A DNA stretch of 64,000 bases from an uncultured Chitinophagaceae bacterium. Lineage in GTDB: Bacteria > Bacteroidota > Bacteroidia > Chitinophagales > Chitinophagaceae. The stretch is from the NCBI GenBank assembly GCA_937981995.1, contig CALJNC010000018.1, positions 1 to 64,000 on the forward strand, written 5' to 3'. Shown piece by piece: positions 1 through 8,061 of the stretch (position 1 is its first letter; the number at the start of each line of letters is the position of its first letter). Under the pieces are notes generated by a model. It saw only the letters and a list, made by a program, of their open reading frames with translations. It did no database searches and was not told where the DNA came from. The position numbers and the translations under genes were made by a program.

Positions 1-975
1 GGAGGTATTAATACTTCTGACAACGTTATAGAATTTACTGCATTACAAACAGGTCAACCCTGGGCAGGATTTGAAAGTTTGCACGGAGGAGGCATAGGCA
101 CTTTTACTTTAGATAGCACAAATAGTGTAATTAAAGTAATGGTATATAAATCTGTTATCAGTGATGTAGGTGTAAAGCTAGTTACGCCAACCTCGGCTTC
201 AACAGGCGAACTAAAAGTGGCTAATACAGTAATTAACCAATGGGAAGAACTGACTTTTGACTTTACAAGTCAAATTGGCCATCCTGCAATGACAGGTATT
301 GACCAAATCGTTATTTTCCCTGATTTCAATTTGGGTGGTAGAACATCTAATACTATATCGTATATCGATAATATTATTATGGGCAACCCTGTTCCTCCAA
401 TTAATGTCACTTTTGAAGTACAGAATACAGATTCTATTCCTGTATATGTATTTGGAGATTGGAACAATTGGAGCAACTTCCCGGGAACACCCATGACGTT
501 AAATTCATCAACAGGCAGATATGAAACTACATTGCAACTACCTTCAAACTCAGCTATTGAATATCAATTTGTAAATGGAACATCAACCAAAGAAATATTA
601 AATCCAACATGGACTTGTACTAATGGAAATGCGCAGTTTACAAATCGCTTAACCAACCTTGGAAATTCGGATACTTCATTATGCAATATTTGGCAGAGTT
701 GTAATACTTGCAGCCCATTGAGTATTTCTAGCACCAACTATGATCCATCCATATTACTTCTTGGTAAAGACTTTTTTAGATTAAAGAATTCTTTTGAAAC
801 TAGTGTAGATCAAGTTGAAATTTATGATGTAACCGGAAGAATAGTTTACAATTCAAACGGGGCAATTCGTACAAATGAAAATATATCGATTCAATTAAAT
901 GAGAATATAATTTACCTAGTAAGGGTATCTTCAAAAGAAAGAATACAATACTTTAAAACAACCATTATTCAATAA
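1..975 (+). CDS. Partial secreted T9SS carbohydrate-binding protein (5' end outside window)
   Basis: The reading frame is open from base 1 (GGINTSDNVIEF...), so the TTG at 79 is not the start and the gene begins upstream of the window. Three parts are visible: a beta-sandwich-like module ending near SYIDNIIMGNP, as found next to glycan-degrading enzymes; a second module with VYVFGDWNNWSNFPG, resembling a CBM48/AMPK-type glycogen-binding fold; and a C-terminal type A T9SS sorting domain ending YFKTTIIQ. The catalytic domain, if there is one, is outside the window. Two further T9SS proteins follow in the same direction, the second a GH16 beta-glucanase, so a role in binding or degrading beta-glucan at the cell surface is likely but inferred. 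The sorting domain is clear; the module names are tentative. Confidence 0.8.
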   Translation, partial: GGINTSDNVIEFTALQTGQPWAGFESLHGGGIGTFTLDSTNSVIKVMVYKSVISDVGVKLVTPTSASTGELKVANTVINQWEELTFDFTSQIGHPAMTGIDQIVIFPDFNLGGRTSNTISYIDNIIMGNPVPPINVTFEVQNTDSIPVYVFGDWNNWSNFPGTPMTLNSSTGRYETTLQLPSNSAIEYQFVNGTSTKEILNPTWTCTNGNAQFTNRLTNLGNSDTSLCNIWQSCNTCSPLSISSTNYDPSILLLGKDFFRLKNSFETSVDQVEIYDVTGRIVYNSNGAIRTNENISIQLNENIIYLVRVSSKERIQYFKTTIIQ

Positions 976-993
976 ACTCTAAATAAAAAAAAC

Positions 994-2100
994 ATGAAAA
1001 AAACTTTACAAAAATTATTACTTAGCATTTGCTTGATTGCATTTATAAATGCTGCGCAAGCACAAACAACTGTTACGGCTCCAGGAGCTGGAACTTGGCT
1101 AGGATACATGAATGTATTTGACGCGGCAGGCTCTACTTATCTTTGGGGTTCTGGTTGGGGCGTTAACGATTTAAAAACTACCATAGGTGCAAGTACTGTT
1201 ACGCTACAACCAAATTTTAATAATTATAATGCAACAGACCCTTACTGGTCTAATGGTCCTATTGGAAACAAAACCCTAGAGGCACTCAGCTATTCTGAAA
1301 GTACGGCGCTCCTTAATCAAACTGTAACCTTTAATGGAAACGTTTTAAGCAATACGTTAAGTTCAGCTTATGCTAGCACAATATTTGTAAAAGCGTTAGA
1401 TCCTGCTTTAGGCTATGCAGCGGTAGTAAATCAATTTATTACAACACCTGCAAGTGGACCTTTTTCAGTAGCAGCGGTCATCCCAAATACTCCAGGTTTA
1501 ATTGTACAATGGGGCTTTACAGTGAATGGCTTAAACGCTAACCCTGCTGCAGAAACTTCATTAGGTAACATTGTAATTGGACCTGCATCTCCTACCCCAT
1601 TAAGTTTAATCAATTTTGAAGCAGCTCATAATAATTCATCTGTGGACCTAAACTGGACCACCGTTGATGAAGTGAACGTAAAAGAATTTGAAGTTCAAAA
1701 AAGTACAGATGGTTCAAAATTTGAAACATTTAGTACCATTTCGGCAAAAAATAAATTGCGTAATAGCTATGAAACTATTGATATGAATGTTTTGCATGAT
1801 ACTTACTACAGATTAAAAATGATTGATAATGATGAAACATTTACCTACTCACAAATCCAAAAAGTTATTCTGCCTGAAACTGCTAACTTGATAATTTACC
1901 CGAATCCCGCTACTGATGCTATCACAATAAGTGGTGTACGCATGAATGCCTTACAAGGAGCTAAAATATATAGCATAAACGGTAGTTTAATGACAAAGCT
2001 TAAACTCACAAGCCCTACATTGGATATTAGCTCCTACCCTATTGGAGTTTATTACATAAAATTACAAACTGGTCAACAAATCAGTTTTACAAAAAAATAA
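994..2100 (+). CDS. Secreted T9SS type A sorting-domain protein of the glucan locus
   Basis: 368 residues. The N-terminus is a signal peptide (MKKTLQKLLLSICLIAFINAAQAQ). Residues of about 25-200 form a domain I do not recognise, rich in Gly, Thr and aromatics. Next comes an Fn3-like stretch (PLSLINFEAAHNNSSVDLNWTT...EFEVQKSTDG), which commonly precedes sorting domains in Bacteroidota. The C-terminus is a type A T9SS sorting domain (IIYPNPATDAITI...GVYYIKLQTG). It starts 18 bp after the previous stop and ends at a strong terminator, so it is probably the last gene of that transcript. Its place between a glucan-binding protein and a GH16 enzyme suggests surface glycan binding, but no catalytic motif is visible. 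Confidence 0.85.
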   Translation: MKKTLQKLLLSICLIAFINAAQAQTTVTAPGAGTWLGYMNVFDAAGSTYLWGSGWGVNDLKTTIGASTVTLQPNFNNYNATDPYWSNGPIGNKTLEALSYSESTALLNQTVTFNGNVLSNTLSSAYASTIFVKALDPALGYAAVVNQFITTPASGPFSVAAVIPNTPGLIVQWGFTVNGLNANPAAETSLGNIVIGPASPTPLSLINFEAAHNNSSVDLNWTTVDEVNVKEFEVQKSTDGSKFETFSTISAKNKLRNSYETIDMNVLHDTYYRLKMIDNDETFTYSQIQKVILPETANLIIYPNPATDAITISGVRMNALQGAKIYSINGSLMTKLKLTSPTLDISSYPIGVYYIKLQTGQQISFTKK

Positions 2101-2118
2101 AAATTTCATTCTTGTTTT

Positions 2119-2155
2119 AAACGCCTAGCATCAATTTACAGCTAGGCGTTTTTTC
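2119..2155 (+). terminator. Intrinsic terminator
   Basis: An 11-bp stem AAACGCCTAGC / GCTAGGCGTTT with an 11-nt loop runs into a T-tract. It lies 19 bp after the T9SS gene and ends the two-gene transcript before the GH16 gene. Confidence 0.85.
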
Positions 2156-2169
2156 TTCTTTCAAAGCCT

Positions 2170-2177
2170 TAACTTTA
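2170..2177 (+). promoter_or_regulatory. -7 box of the GH16 gene (TAACTTTA)
   Basis: Matches the Bacteroidota -7 consensus TAnnTTTG except for the last base, and lies 6 nt before the ATG of the GH16 gene. It follows the preceding terminator, so the enzyme probably has its own promoter and a very short or absent leader. Confidence 0.45.
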
Positions 2178-2183
2178 TAAAGC

Positions 2184-3245
2184 ATGCAACAACTAAAAAA
2201 AATAACAACAATTTTAATTATTATTTCTTCTCTTAGCCTTCAAACCCAAGCGCAATTTTGGAATTTAGTTTGGGCCGATGAGTTTAGTGGAAACAGCATC
2301 AACACAAATAACTGGACCATGGAATTGGGAACGGGCAGCAATGGTTGGGGCAATAATGAGTTACAGTTTTATACTGCTCGTACGCAAAACGCACAAATCA
2401 TAAATGGACAATTAGCCATAATAGCAAAAGCTGAAAATTATGCTGGTCGAAATTATACCTCTGCACGAATGATTACACAAAACAAACAAAGCTTTACATA
2501 TGGAAAAATTGAAGCACGAATAAAAATACCAAAAGGCCAAGGCGTGTGGCCCGCTTTTTGGATGTTGGGTTCAAACTTTAGTACGGTAGGATGGCCCAAT
2601 TGTGGTGAGATAGATATTATGGAGCATGTAAACACCAATGAAAAAATTCATGGAACGATACACTGGGATGCCGGCGGATATGCTACCTATGGTGGTGATA
2701 CTACCATAAATAATGTAAGTCAATTTCACACCTATGCGGTTGAATGGGATGCCAATAAAATACGATGGTTTGTAGATGGCGTTAAATATCATGCGGCGGA
2801 CATTACAAATAACATCAATAGTACTGATGAATTTCATAACCCGTTTTTCTTAATTCTTAATATGGCAATTGGTGGAAATTGGCCAGGAAGTCCTAGTGCA
2901 AATTTTACAGCAGATACTTTATTTGTTGATTATGTAAGAGTGTATGAGGATAGTCAATTTCCTTCTGCAAGTAGCGATATAGAAAATCTCTTTGCAGTAG
3001 ATGTATATCCTAATCCTGTAATGCAAAACCAACAGGTCAATTTAGAAATCAAAGAAACAGGTAATTATCAAATTACGTTGTTTGACCAATTAGGTAGAGT
3101 AAATTTTACAACGGAAAAAGAAATTACAAATAGTAATGCTAGCCAAGAACAAATTTCAACTTCTAGCTTGGCTAATGGATTGTATTTCCTTCAAATTCAA
3201 AATGAAAAAGGAACGCAAACTAAAAAAATAATGATAGGCAATTAG
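2184..3245 (+). CDS. GH16 family endo-beta-glucanase (laminarinase-like), T9SS-secreted
   Basis: 353 residues. A signal peptide is followed by a GH16 beta-jelly-roll that starts FWNLVWADEFSG. The catalytic motif EIDIMEH is at about residues 142-148, giving nucleophile E142, assisting D144 and acid/base E147. Other GH16 landmarks are YGKIEARIKIPKGQGVWPAFWMLG and FFLILNMAIGGNWPG. Residues of about 270-353 are a type A T9SS sorting domain (VDVYPNPVMQ...). The family retains-hydrolyses beta-1,3 or mixed-linked glucans, and the EIDIMEH form is typical of laminarinases; exact specificity is inferred. The stop overlaps the convergent cysteine peptidase gene by 4 bp. Confidence 0.95.
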   Translation: MQQLKKITTILIIISSLSLQTQAQFWNLVWADEFSGNSINTNNWTMELGTGSNGWGNNELQFYTARTQNAQIINGQLAIIAKAENYAGRNYTSARMITQNKQSFTYGKIEARIKIPKGQGVWPAFWMLGSNFSTVGWPNCGEIDIMEHVNTNEKIHGTIHWDAGGYATYGGDTTINNVSQFHTYAVEWDANKIRWFVDGVKYHAADITNNINSTDEFHNPFFLILNMAIGGNWPGSPSANFTADTLFVDYVRVYEDSQFPSASSDIENLFAVDVYPNPVMQNQQVNLEIKETGNYQITLFDQLGRVNFTTEKEITNSNASQEQISTSSLANGLYFLQIQNEKGTQTKKIMIGN

Positions 3246-3898
3246 TACAACCAACGCTTAATAAAATTGGCGTCTTGGCTAATAAAACCCACCACTTTAT
3301 ACTTAGAATAATAAAGCACGCCACTTGAGCGTGCTTTTTCTTTTACTACTTTTCCCGTACCCGCCACTGAAGAATGAATAAACCATAACTCCTTGCCATC
3401 ATTATACAAAAAGCCGGTATGATTATCTAAACCAATAACAGACAAGCCTTTACCCTTGGCTTTTACTTTTTCGATAAAAGCAGTAAATGAATTGGCAGAG
3501 TAATTTACCTTCTTCTTGGTCAAAGAGTTAATCATTGTCTCAGATGCGCATTGTGCCATTTTTACTCGGTTAATTTTTACTCCTGCATCTCTCAGTACGG
3601 TAGTTACAAAATACCCACAAGCTATTTTTCCTTTTCCGGGTGTTTGTGTAATGCCATTATAATCCCAAGGGGTGCCTAGCCAGAAGGGTACAATTTCTTT
3701 GTCAATATAAGTTGCAAATGCCTCCCCTGATTTCTTAATAGTCATAGTACAACAGGATTTTTTTAGATTCGTCACTTTTGATTTAGCCTGTACATAGGTA
3801 TTTACGGGTTTGCTATTTATAATTGAACTTCGCTCAGCGGCTTTGCTTGCACCTACATAAAATAACAAGCAGCTTAAAGGGATGAATATACTTTTCAT
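3242..3898 (-). CDS. Secreted NlpC/P60-like cysteine peptidase candidate
   Basis: 218 residues with an N-terminal signal peptide (MKSIFIPLSCLLFYVGASKAA). The core has a Cys in a helix-start context (GKGKIACGYFVTTVLRDAG, C94) and a His in a strand context (IGLDNHTGFLYN, H160), with a downstream H in WFIHSS. This is the order expected in NlpC/P60-type papain-fold peptidases, which cleave peptidoglycan stem peptides. The match is by pattern, not by close family recognition. It is transcribed against the GH16 gene and overlaps it by 4 bp. Other papain-like amidases remain possible. Confidence 0.75.
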   Translation of the reverse strand: MKSIFIPLSCLLFYVGASKAAERSSIINSKPVNTYVQAKSKVTNLKKSCCTMTIKKSGEAFATYIDKEIVPFWLGTPWDYNGITQTPGKGKIACGYFVTTVLRDAGVKINRVKMAQCASETMINSLTKKKVNYSANSFTAFIEKVKAKGKGLSVIGLDNHTGFLYNDGKELWFIHSSVAGTGKVVKEKARSSGVLYYSKYKVVGFISQDANFIKRWLY

Positions 3899-4224
3899 AC
3901 AAGCTATGATGAAACTGTAAAAAGTATTACATAAGTTAAAAAGTTAAAAGATTCAAGTATTTGTTGATGAACACGAAGAACGATTCAGAGCGAATAGCTA
4001 ACATCTGAATCTCCTTTTGATGCGAAATGGAGCTATTTGTTAAAATTGTTACTTTTTTTAAAAAATGACATTTTTCTACTAACCTCTAAGTATCTCTTGG
4101 CGTCTTAAGCTTACAAATAAATTTGCTTTTGCAAAAAAGTAAACCAATCAGCTTGACATCATAAGTGATAAATTATACTTCGTAAATAAGGTAAATTTTG
4201 TTTGAACATCTATGAATAAAGCCC

Positions 4225-4272
4225 CCAGCTCATTCATTCGCTATAATATCGAATGAATAGCTGGTTTTTTTT
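4225..4272 (+). terminator. Orphan intrinsic terminator
   Basis: Stem CCAGCT-C-ATTCATTCG / CGAATGAAT-AGCTGG (15 bp with one bulged C) around a short loop, followed by eight T. No plus-strand gene ends upstream, because the nearest upstream gene runs the other way. It either ends an unannotated small RNA or insulates carB. Confidence 0.7.
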
Positions 4273-4355
4273 GTTCAAATTGGATTTAGCTTACATAGGT
4301 TCTTTTATGTGGATTACTTCCAATAACTTACCCAATAAGAAATCCTTCCTTCCCT

Positions 4356-4363
4356 TACATTTG
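4356..4363 (+). promoter_or_regulatory. Candidate carB -7 box (TACATTTG)
   Basis: Exact match to TAnnTTTG, 73 nt before the carB ATG. No good -33 TTG is seen at the usual spacing. It would give a leader of about 70 nt containing the hairpins at 4371-4426. Confidence 0.45.
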
Positions 4364-4370
4364 CACCGAA

Positions 4371-4426
4371 TCCCGAAGGACGGGAGACATTTTTTAACCT
4401 CTCGCCACGCCTCAGCGTGGTCGGGA
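4371..4426 (+). promoter_or_regulatory. Structured carB leader with alternative pairings
   Basis: TCCCG at 4371 can pair with CGGGA at 4381 (loop AAGGA) or with CGGGA at 4422. A second hairpin, CCACGC-CTCA-GCGTGG, spans 4405-4420. The G+C-rich block ends ten bases before the carB ATG and stands out from the AT-rich surroundings. It could be a leader control element or a palindromic intergenic repeat; the sequence alone does not decide. Confidence 0.4.
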
Positions 4427-4436
4427 TAAAAAAAAA

Positions 4437-7283
4437 ATGCCTAAAGACAACTCCATTAAACACGTATTGATTATCGGCTCTGGACCTATTATTATTGGTC
4501 AGGCTTGTGAATTTGACTACTCAGGTACCCAGGCTTCGCGCTCCTTGCGAGAAGAAGGTGTAAAAGTGACCTTGATTAATAGTAATCCTGCCACGATTAT
4601 GACCGACCCCATGATGGCAGATAAGGTTTATCTTTTACCGCTTGAGGTAGAAAGCATCAAGCAAATTTTAGAAGAAAACGAGGATATTGATGCTGTTCTC
4701 TCTACCATGGGCGGACAAACAGCTTTGAATCTTGCCAAAGAAGTGGATGAACTTGGAATATGGGAAGAGCATAACATTCGTATGATAGGAGTGGATATGG
4801 CAGCTATTGACAAGGCGGAGGACCGTGAAAAATTCCGTCAGTGGATGTTGCAAATGGGCTTTAATGTAGCTACGGCCAAAACGGCTAACTCCTTCCTAGA
4901 AGGAAAAGAATTTGCACAAGAAATTGGTTTTCCTTTAGTTATTCGTCCTTCTTACACACTGGGTGGCTACGGTGGCGGCTTTGTAATGAGCAAAGACAAA
5001 CTAGACGATGCCCTTAAAGCTGGATTAAATGCCTCGCCTATTTCTGAGGTATTAGTAGAGCAAGCCGTTTTGGGTTGGAAAGAATATGAGCTAGAGCTTT
5101 TGCGGGATAGTGCAGATAATGTTTGCATTATTTGTACCGTAGAAAATTTAGATCCTATGGGGGTGCACACCGGTGATAGTATTACGGTAGCACCTGCTAT
5201 GACTTTGAGTGATACTTGTTTCCAAGAAATGAGAAACATCGCCATTGATATGATGCGCAAACTCGGAAATTTTGCCGGTGGATGTAATATTCAGTTTGCG
5301 GTAAATCCAGAAACGGAAGAAATCATAGTCATTGAGATTAATCCGCGGGTAAGTCGTTCTTCTGCACTGGCGAGTAAAGCGACTGGTTATCCGATTGCGA
5401 AAATTGCAGCGAAATTAGCTTTAGGTTTTCAGTTGGATGAACTAAAAAATCAAATTACAAAAACTACCTCGGCTTTCTTTGAGCCGACTTTGGATTATGT
5501 CATTGTAAAAATACCACGTTGGAATTTTGATAAATTTAAAGGCGCAAAAGACACTTTAGGTTTACAAATGAAAGCGGTAGGAGAGGTTATGGCCATTGGT
5601 CGTTCGTTTACTGAGGCGATTCAAAAAGCTTGTCAAAGTTTAGAGAATAATGCAGTGGGCTTAGGTTACTACGGTAAAAGCCTCATGAAAAGCGAAGAGC
5701 TTTTAGAGTATCTACAAAAACCAAAATGGGATCGAATCTTTCGTATTAAAGATGCCATTATGGCGGGCATTAGTTTGCGCTCTATTTCTAAAGCGAGCCA
5801 CGGTATTGATATGTGGTTCTTAGAGCAAATCAAAGTGATTTGTGAGATCGAAAAGCAAATTGCAGAATATAAGTTTGACACCATACCTGAAGATTTAATC
5901 TGGACGGCGAAGGAAAATGGATTTAGCGATGAGCAGATGGTGCGCATCATGAATCAGCGTAAGAAAGAAGATGAATTTTACGAGCGCCGTAAAGCCATGG
6001 GTATCCAACGCGTATTTAAAATGGTGGATACCTGTGCGGCTGAGTTTAAATCAGAAACACCTTACTTCTACTCTACCTACGAAAGACCTTCTGCAGGGAA
6101 TGTGTTGACGAGCAACGAAAGTATCGTTACGGATAAAAAGAAAATTATTGTACTCGGTTCTGGACCCAATCGTATTGGTCAAGGGATCGAATTTGATTAC
6201 TGCTGTGTGCACGGTTTGCACGCTATTAAAGAATGTGGTTACGAAGCCATTATGATAAACTGTAATCCCGAAACGGTGAGTACAGATTTTGATATGGCAG
6301 ATAAGCTTTACTTTGAGCCTGTATTCTGGGAGCACCTCTGGGAAATTATTGAGCACGAAAAACCCGAAGGTGTGATCGTACAACTCGGCGGACAAACGGC
6401 ATTGAAACTAGCCAAGCGTTTAACCGAGCGTGGTATAAAAATTATAGGAACTTCATTTGAAAATTTAGATTTAGCAGAAGACCGCGGTCGTTTTTCTGAT
6501 GAATTAAAAAGATTAGAAATTCCATATCCTGAATATGGCACCGCACGCGATGTAGACGAAGCCGTGAAGGTGGCGAACGAAGTGGGTTATCCTGTACTCG
6601 TGCGTCCTTCTTATGTATTGGGCGGACAGCGCATGCGTATTGTACTTAATGATGAAGAACTAGAATCCGCGGTGGTGAGTTTATTAAAACACATACCGGA
6701 TAATGTTATTTTGATTGATCACTTCTTAGATCGTTGTCAAGAAGCGGAGGTTGATGCCATTTATGATGGAGATGATATTCATATCATGGGTGTGATGGAA
6801 CATATTGAGCCAGCGGGTATTCACTCGGGTGATTCCAATGCAGTACTACCTGCTTTTAATCTCACGCCTTTAGTGGTAACTACTATGGAGCATTACGCCA
6901 AAAAAATTGCAGAGGCTTTAAATATTAAAGGACTCATCAATATTCAGTTTGCGATTAAAGATGGCAATGTATATGTAATTGAAGCCAACCCTCGTGCTTC
7001 ACGTACTACACCCTTTATTGCAAAAGCATACGGCATACCCTACTTGAATGTGGCTACTAAAGTGATGCTAGGAGAAGCGAAATTAAAAGACTACACTTTT
7101 GAGAAAAAGCTGGACGGTTTTGCGATTAAAGAACCGGTATTCTCGTTTAATAAATTCCCGAATGTAGATAAGCAACTCGGTCCTGAAATGAAAAGTACGG
7201 GTGAGGCCATTCGCTTTATTAAAGATTTGACGGATCCTTACTTTAGGAAATTGTATAAGGAGCGGTCTATGTATTTGAGTTAG
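4437..7283 (+). CDS. carB: Carbamoyl-phosphate synthase large subunit, lacking the MGS allosteric domain
   Basis: 948 residues. It makes carbamoyl phosphate from bicarbonate, ATP and the ammonia delivered by CarA, for pyrimidine and arginine synthesis. Two homologous ATP-grasp halves are clear, opening with HVLIIGSGPIIIGQACEFDYSG (about residue 9) and IIVLGSGPNRIGQGIEFDY (about residue 567). Both contain the INPR or ANPRASR substrate segments, and an oligomerisation-type linker lies near residue 450. It stops at ...DPYFRKLYKERSMYLS, about 125 residues short of the E. coli protein, so the C-terminal MGS regulatory domain is absent, as I believe is usual for CarB in this phylum. carA is not in the window. 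A relic second copy of the last 20 codons lies at 8062-8124. Confidence 0.97.
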   Translation: MPKDNSIKHVLIIGSGPIIIGQACEFDYSGTQASRSLREEGVKVTLINSNPATIMTDPMMADKVYLLPLEVESIKQILEENEDIDAVLSTMGGQTALNLAKEVDELGIWEEHNIRMIGVDMAAIDKAEDREKFRQWMLQMGFNVATAKTANSFLEGKEFAQEIGFPLVIRPSYTLGGYGGGFVMSKDKLDDALKAGLNASPISEVLVEQAVLGWKEYELELLRDSADNVCIICTVENLDPMGVHTGDSITVAPAMTLSDTCFQEMRNIAIDMMRKLGNFAGGCNIQFAVNPETEEIIVIEINPRVSRSSALASKATGYPIAKIAAKLALGFQLDELKNQITKTTSAFFEPTLDYVIVKIPRWNFDKFKGAKDTLGLQMKAVGEVMAIGRSFTEAIQKACQSLENNAVGLGYYGKSLMKSEELLEYLQKPKWDRIFRIKDAIMAGISLRSISKASHGIDMWFLEQIKVICEIEKQIAEYKFDTIPEDLIWTAKENGFSDEQMVRIMNQRKKEDEFYERRKAMGIQRVFKMVDTCAAEFKSETPYFYSTYERPSAGNVLTSNESIVTDKKKIIVLGSGPNRIGQGIEFDYCCVHGLHAIKECGYEAIMINCNPETVSTDFDMADKLYFEPVFWEHLWEIIEHEKPEGVIVQLGGQTALKLAKRLTERGIKIIGTSFENLDLAEDRGRFSDELKRLEIPYPEYGTARDVDEAVKVANEVGYPVLVRPSYVLGGQRMRIVLNDEELESAVVSLLKHIPDNVILIDHFLDRCQEAEVDAIYDGDDIHIMGVMEHIEPAGIHSGDSNAVLPAFNLTPLVVTTMEHYAKKIAEALNIKGLINIQFAIKDGNVYVIEANPRASRTTPFIAKAYGIPYLNVATKVMLGEAKLKDYTFEKKLDGFAIKEPVFSFNKFPNVDKQLGPEMKSTGEAIRFIKDLTDPYFRKLYKERSMYLS

Positions 7284-7314
7284 CAGAAACCTTCTATGTT
7301 TGTCGAAATGCTCG

Positions 7315-7362
7315 AAACCTTCCATGTTTATTGCCCTCGTGGACTATAAACATGGAAGGTTT
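7315..7362. repeat. REP-like palindrome 1 (also carB terminator)
   Basis: Perfect 17-bp arms AAACCTTCCATGTTTAT / ATAAACATGGAAGGTTT around a 14-nt loop (TGCCCTCGTGGACT), running into T7. It shares arms and most of the loop with the copy at 8014-8061. By its T-tract it can serve as the rho-independent terminator of carB. Confidence 0.85.
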
Positions 7363-7371
7363 TTTTATCGT

Positions 7372-7977
7372 CTAACTTTTATATTTAAACTGATTATGAA
7401 CTTCATCAAATCCATCCATCCCTCCAAATAATTCTAACACCTGAGGAGCATTTACGAAATCATCTTGTCGATTATGTTTGATAGAATTGTATGAACTTAA
7501 ATCCCATTCAGATAACTCATGAACAAAACCGTGATGTATAGGATTTTTATGAACATAAAATATAGCGGAAGTTACATCAGAACTCTTCTTTAATTCCACA
7601 CGTTTAATAGCTCTTATAAACAATCCACCTTTTCGTTTATAATATTTATTGTAAGATTTTACATAAGAGTTAAGCAGACTGCCACATGATTGCAAAGAGT
7701 TCTTATGAAAAGTTTCGGGCGTAAGTTCTTTCTTAATCTGAAACTGTTCTAAAATTTCGTTTGTCTTATTTAGTGAATTAGAACGAACAACAAAATGAAA
7801 ATGATTAGGCAGTAAACAGTAGGCGTAAATTGTAAAATAGGGTTCCCAGTATTTTTTTATTTTCTTTAGAAAGAAGTTATAATTTTCTGTACTTCGAAAT
7901 AAATCTTCATCGCCCACTGCTCTATCAAAAATATGATAGAAGGTACCAGGTTTAAAGTCATCATTGTATTTCGACAT
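7372..7977 (-). CDS. REP-associated tyrosine transposase (RAYT, Y1_Tnp family)
   Basis: 201 residues, close to the family size. The HUH metal-binding motif is PNHFHFVV (H59 and H61), and the likely catalytic Tyr is Y105 in LLNSYVKSYNKYYKRKGGLF. The C-terminal YVHKNPIHHGFV matches the family YIHxNPVxAG signature. Such single-strand transposases cut and join REP hairpins, and two matching palindromes flank this gene. It looks intact. The start at 7977 gives MSKYNDDFKPGTFYHIF, the usual family opening (xYHIxxRxxxxxxLF). Confidence 0.95.
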   Translation of the reverse strand: MSKYNDDFKPGTFYHIFDRAVGDEDLFRSTENYNFFLKKIKKYWEPYFTIYAYCLLPNHFHFVVRSNSLNKTNEILEQFQIKKELTPETFHKNSLQSCGSLLNSYVKSYNKYYKRKGGLFIRAIKRVELKKSSDVTSAIFYVHKNPIHHGFVHELSEWDLSSYNSIKHNRQDDFVNAPQVLELFGGMDGFDEVHNQFKYKS

Positions 7978-8013
7978 TTATTAAAGATAAGTGCTCTCCA
8001 TGTTCTCGCGAAA

Positions 8014-8061
8014 AAACCCTCCATGTTTATGGCACTCGAGTACTATAAACATGGAGGGTTT
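8014..8061. repeat. REP-like palindrome 2
   Basis: Perfect 17-bp arms AAACCCTCCATGTTTAT / ATAAACATGGAGGGTTT around a 14-nt loop (GGCACTCGAGTACT). It differs from palindrome 1 by one compensated arm pair and a few loop bases. The compensation points to selection on the hairpin. Confidence 0.85.

Larger units (their letters stand above)
3899..4436. other. 538-bp intergenic region upstream of carB
   Basis: No plausible ORF is seen. It holds an orphan intrinsic terminator (4225-4272), a candidate carB -7 box (4356-4363) and a structured G+C-rich leader (4371-4426). The rest is AT-rich and carries the promoter side of the minus-strand peptidase gene. Confidence 0.6.
7284..8061. mobile_element. 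RAYT element with flanking palindromes (REPtron-like)
   Basis: The unit comprises a RAYT transposase gene and two near-identical palindromes at 7315-7362 and 8014-8061, in the same orientation. Each is preceded by a shorter partial copy (near 7288 CTTCTATGTTTG and near 7994 CTCTCCATGTTC). RAYT transposases are known to mobilise such REP palindromes. It begins directly after the carB stop and ends where homology to the carB 3' end resumes. The exact element ends are inferred. Confidence 0.65.

Noticed and set aside
4437-7283. Truncation of carB because it is about 125 residues shorter than in E. coli
   Set aside because: The missing part is exactly the MGS domain, and the ending RSMYLS looks like the normal C-terminus for this phylum; the gene is not considered broken.
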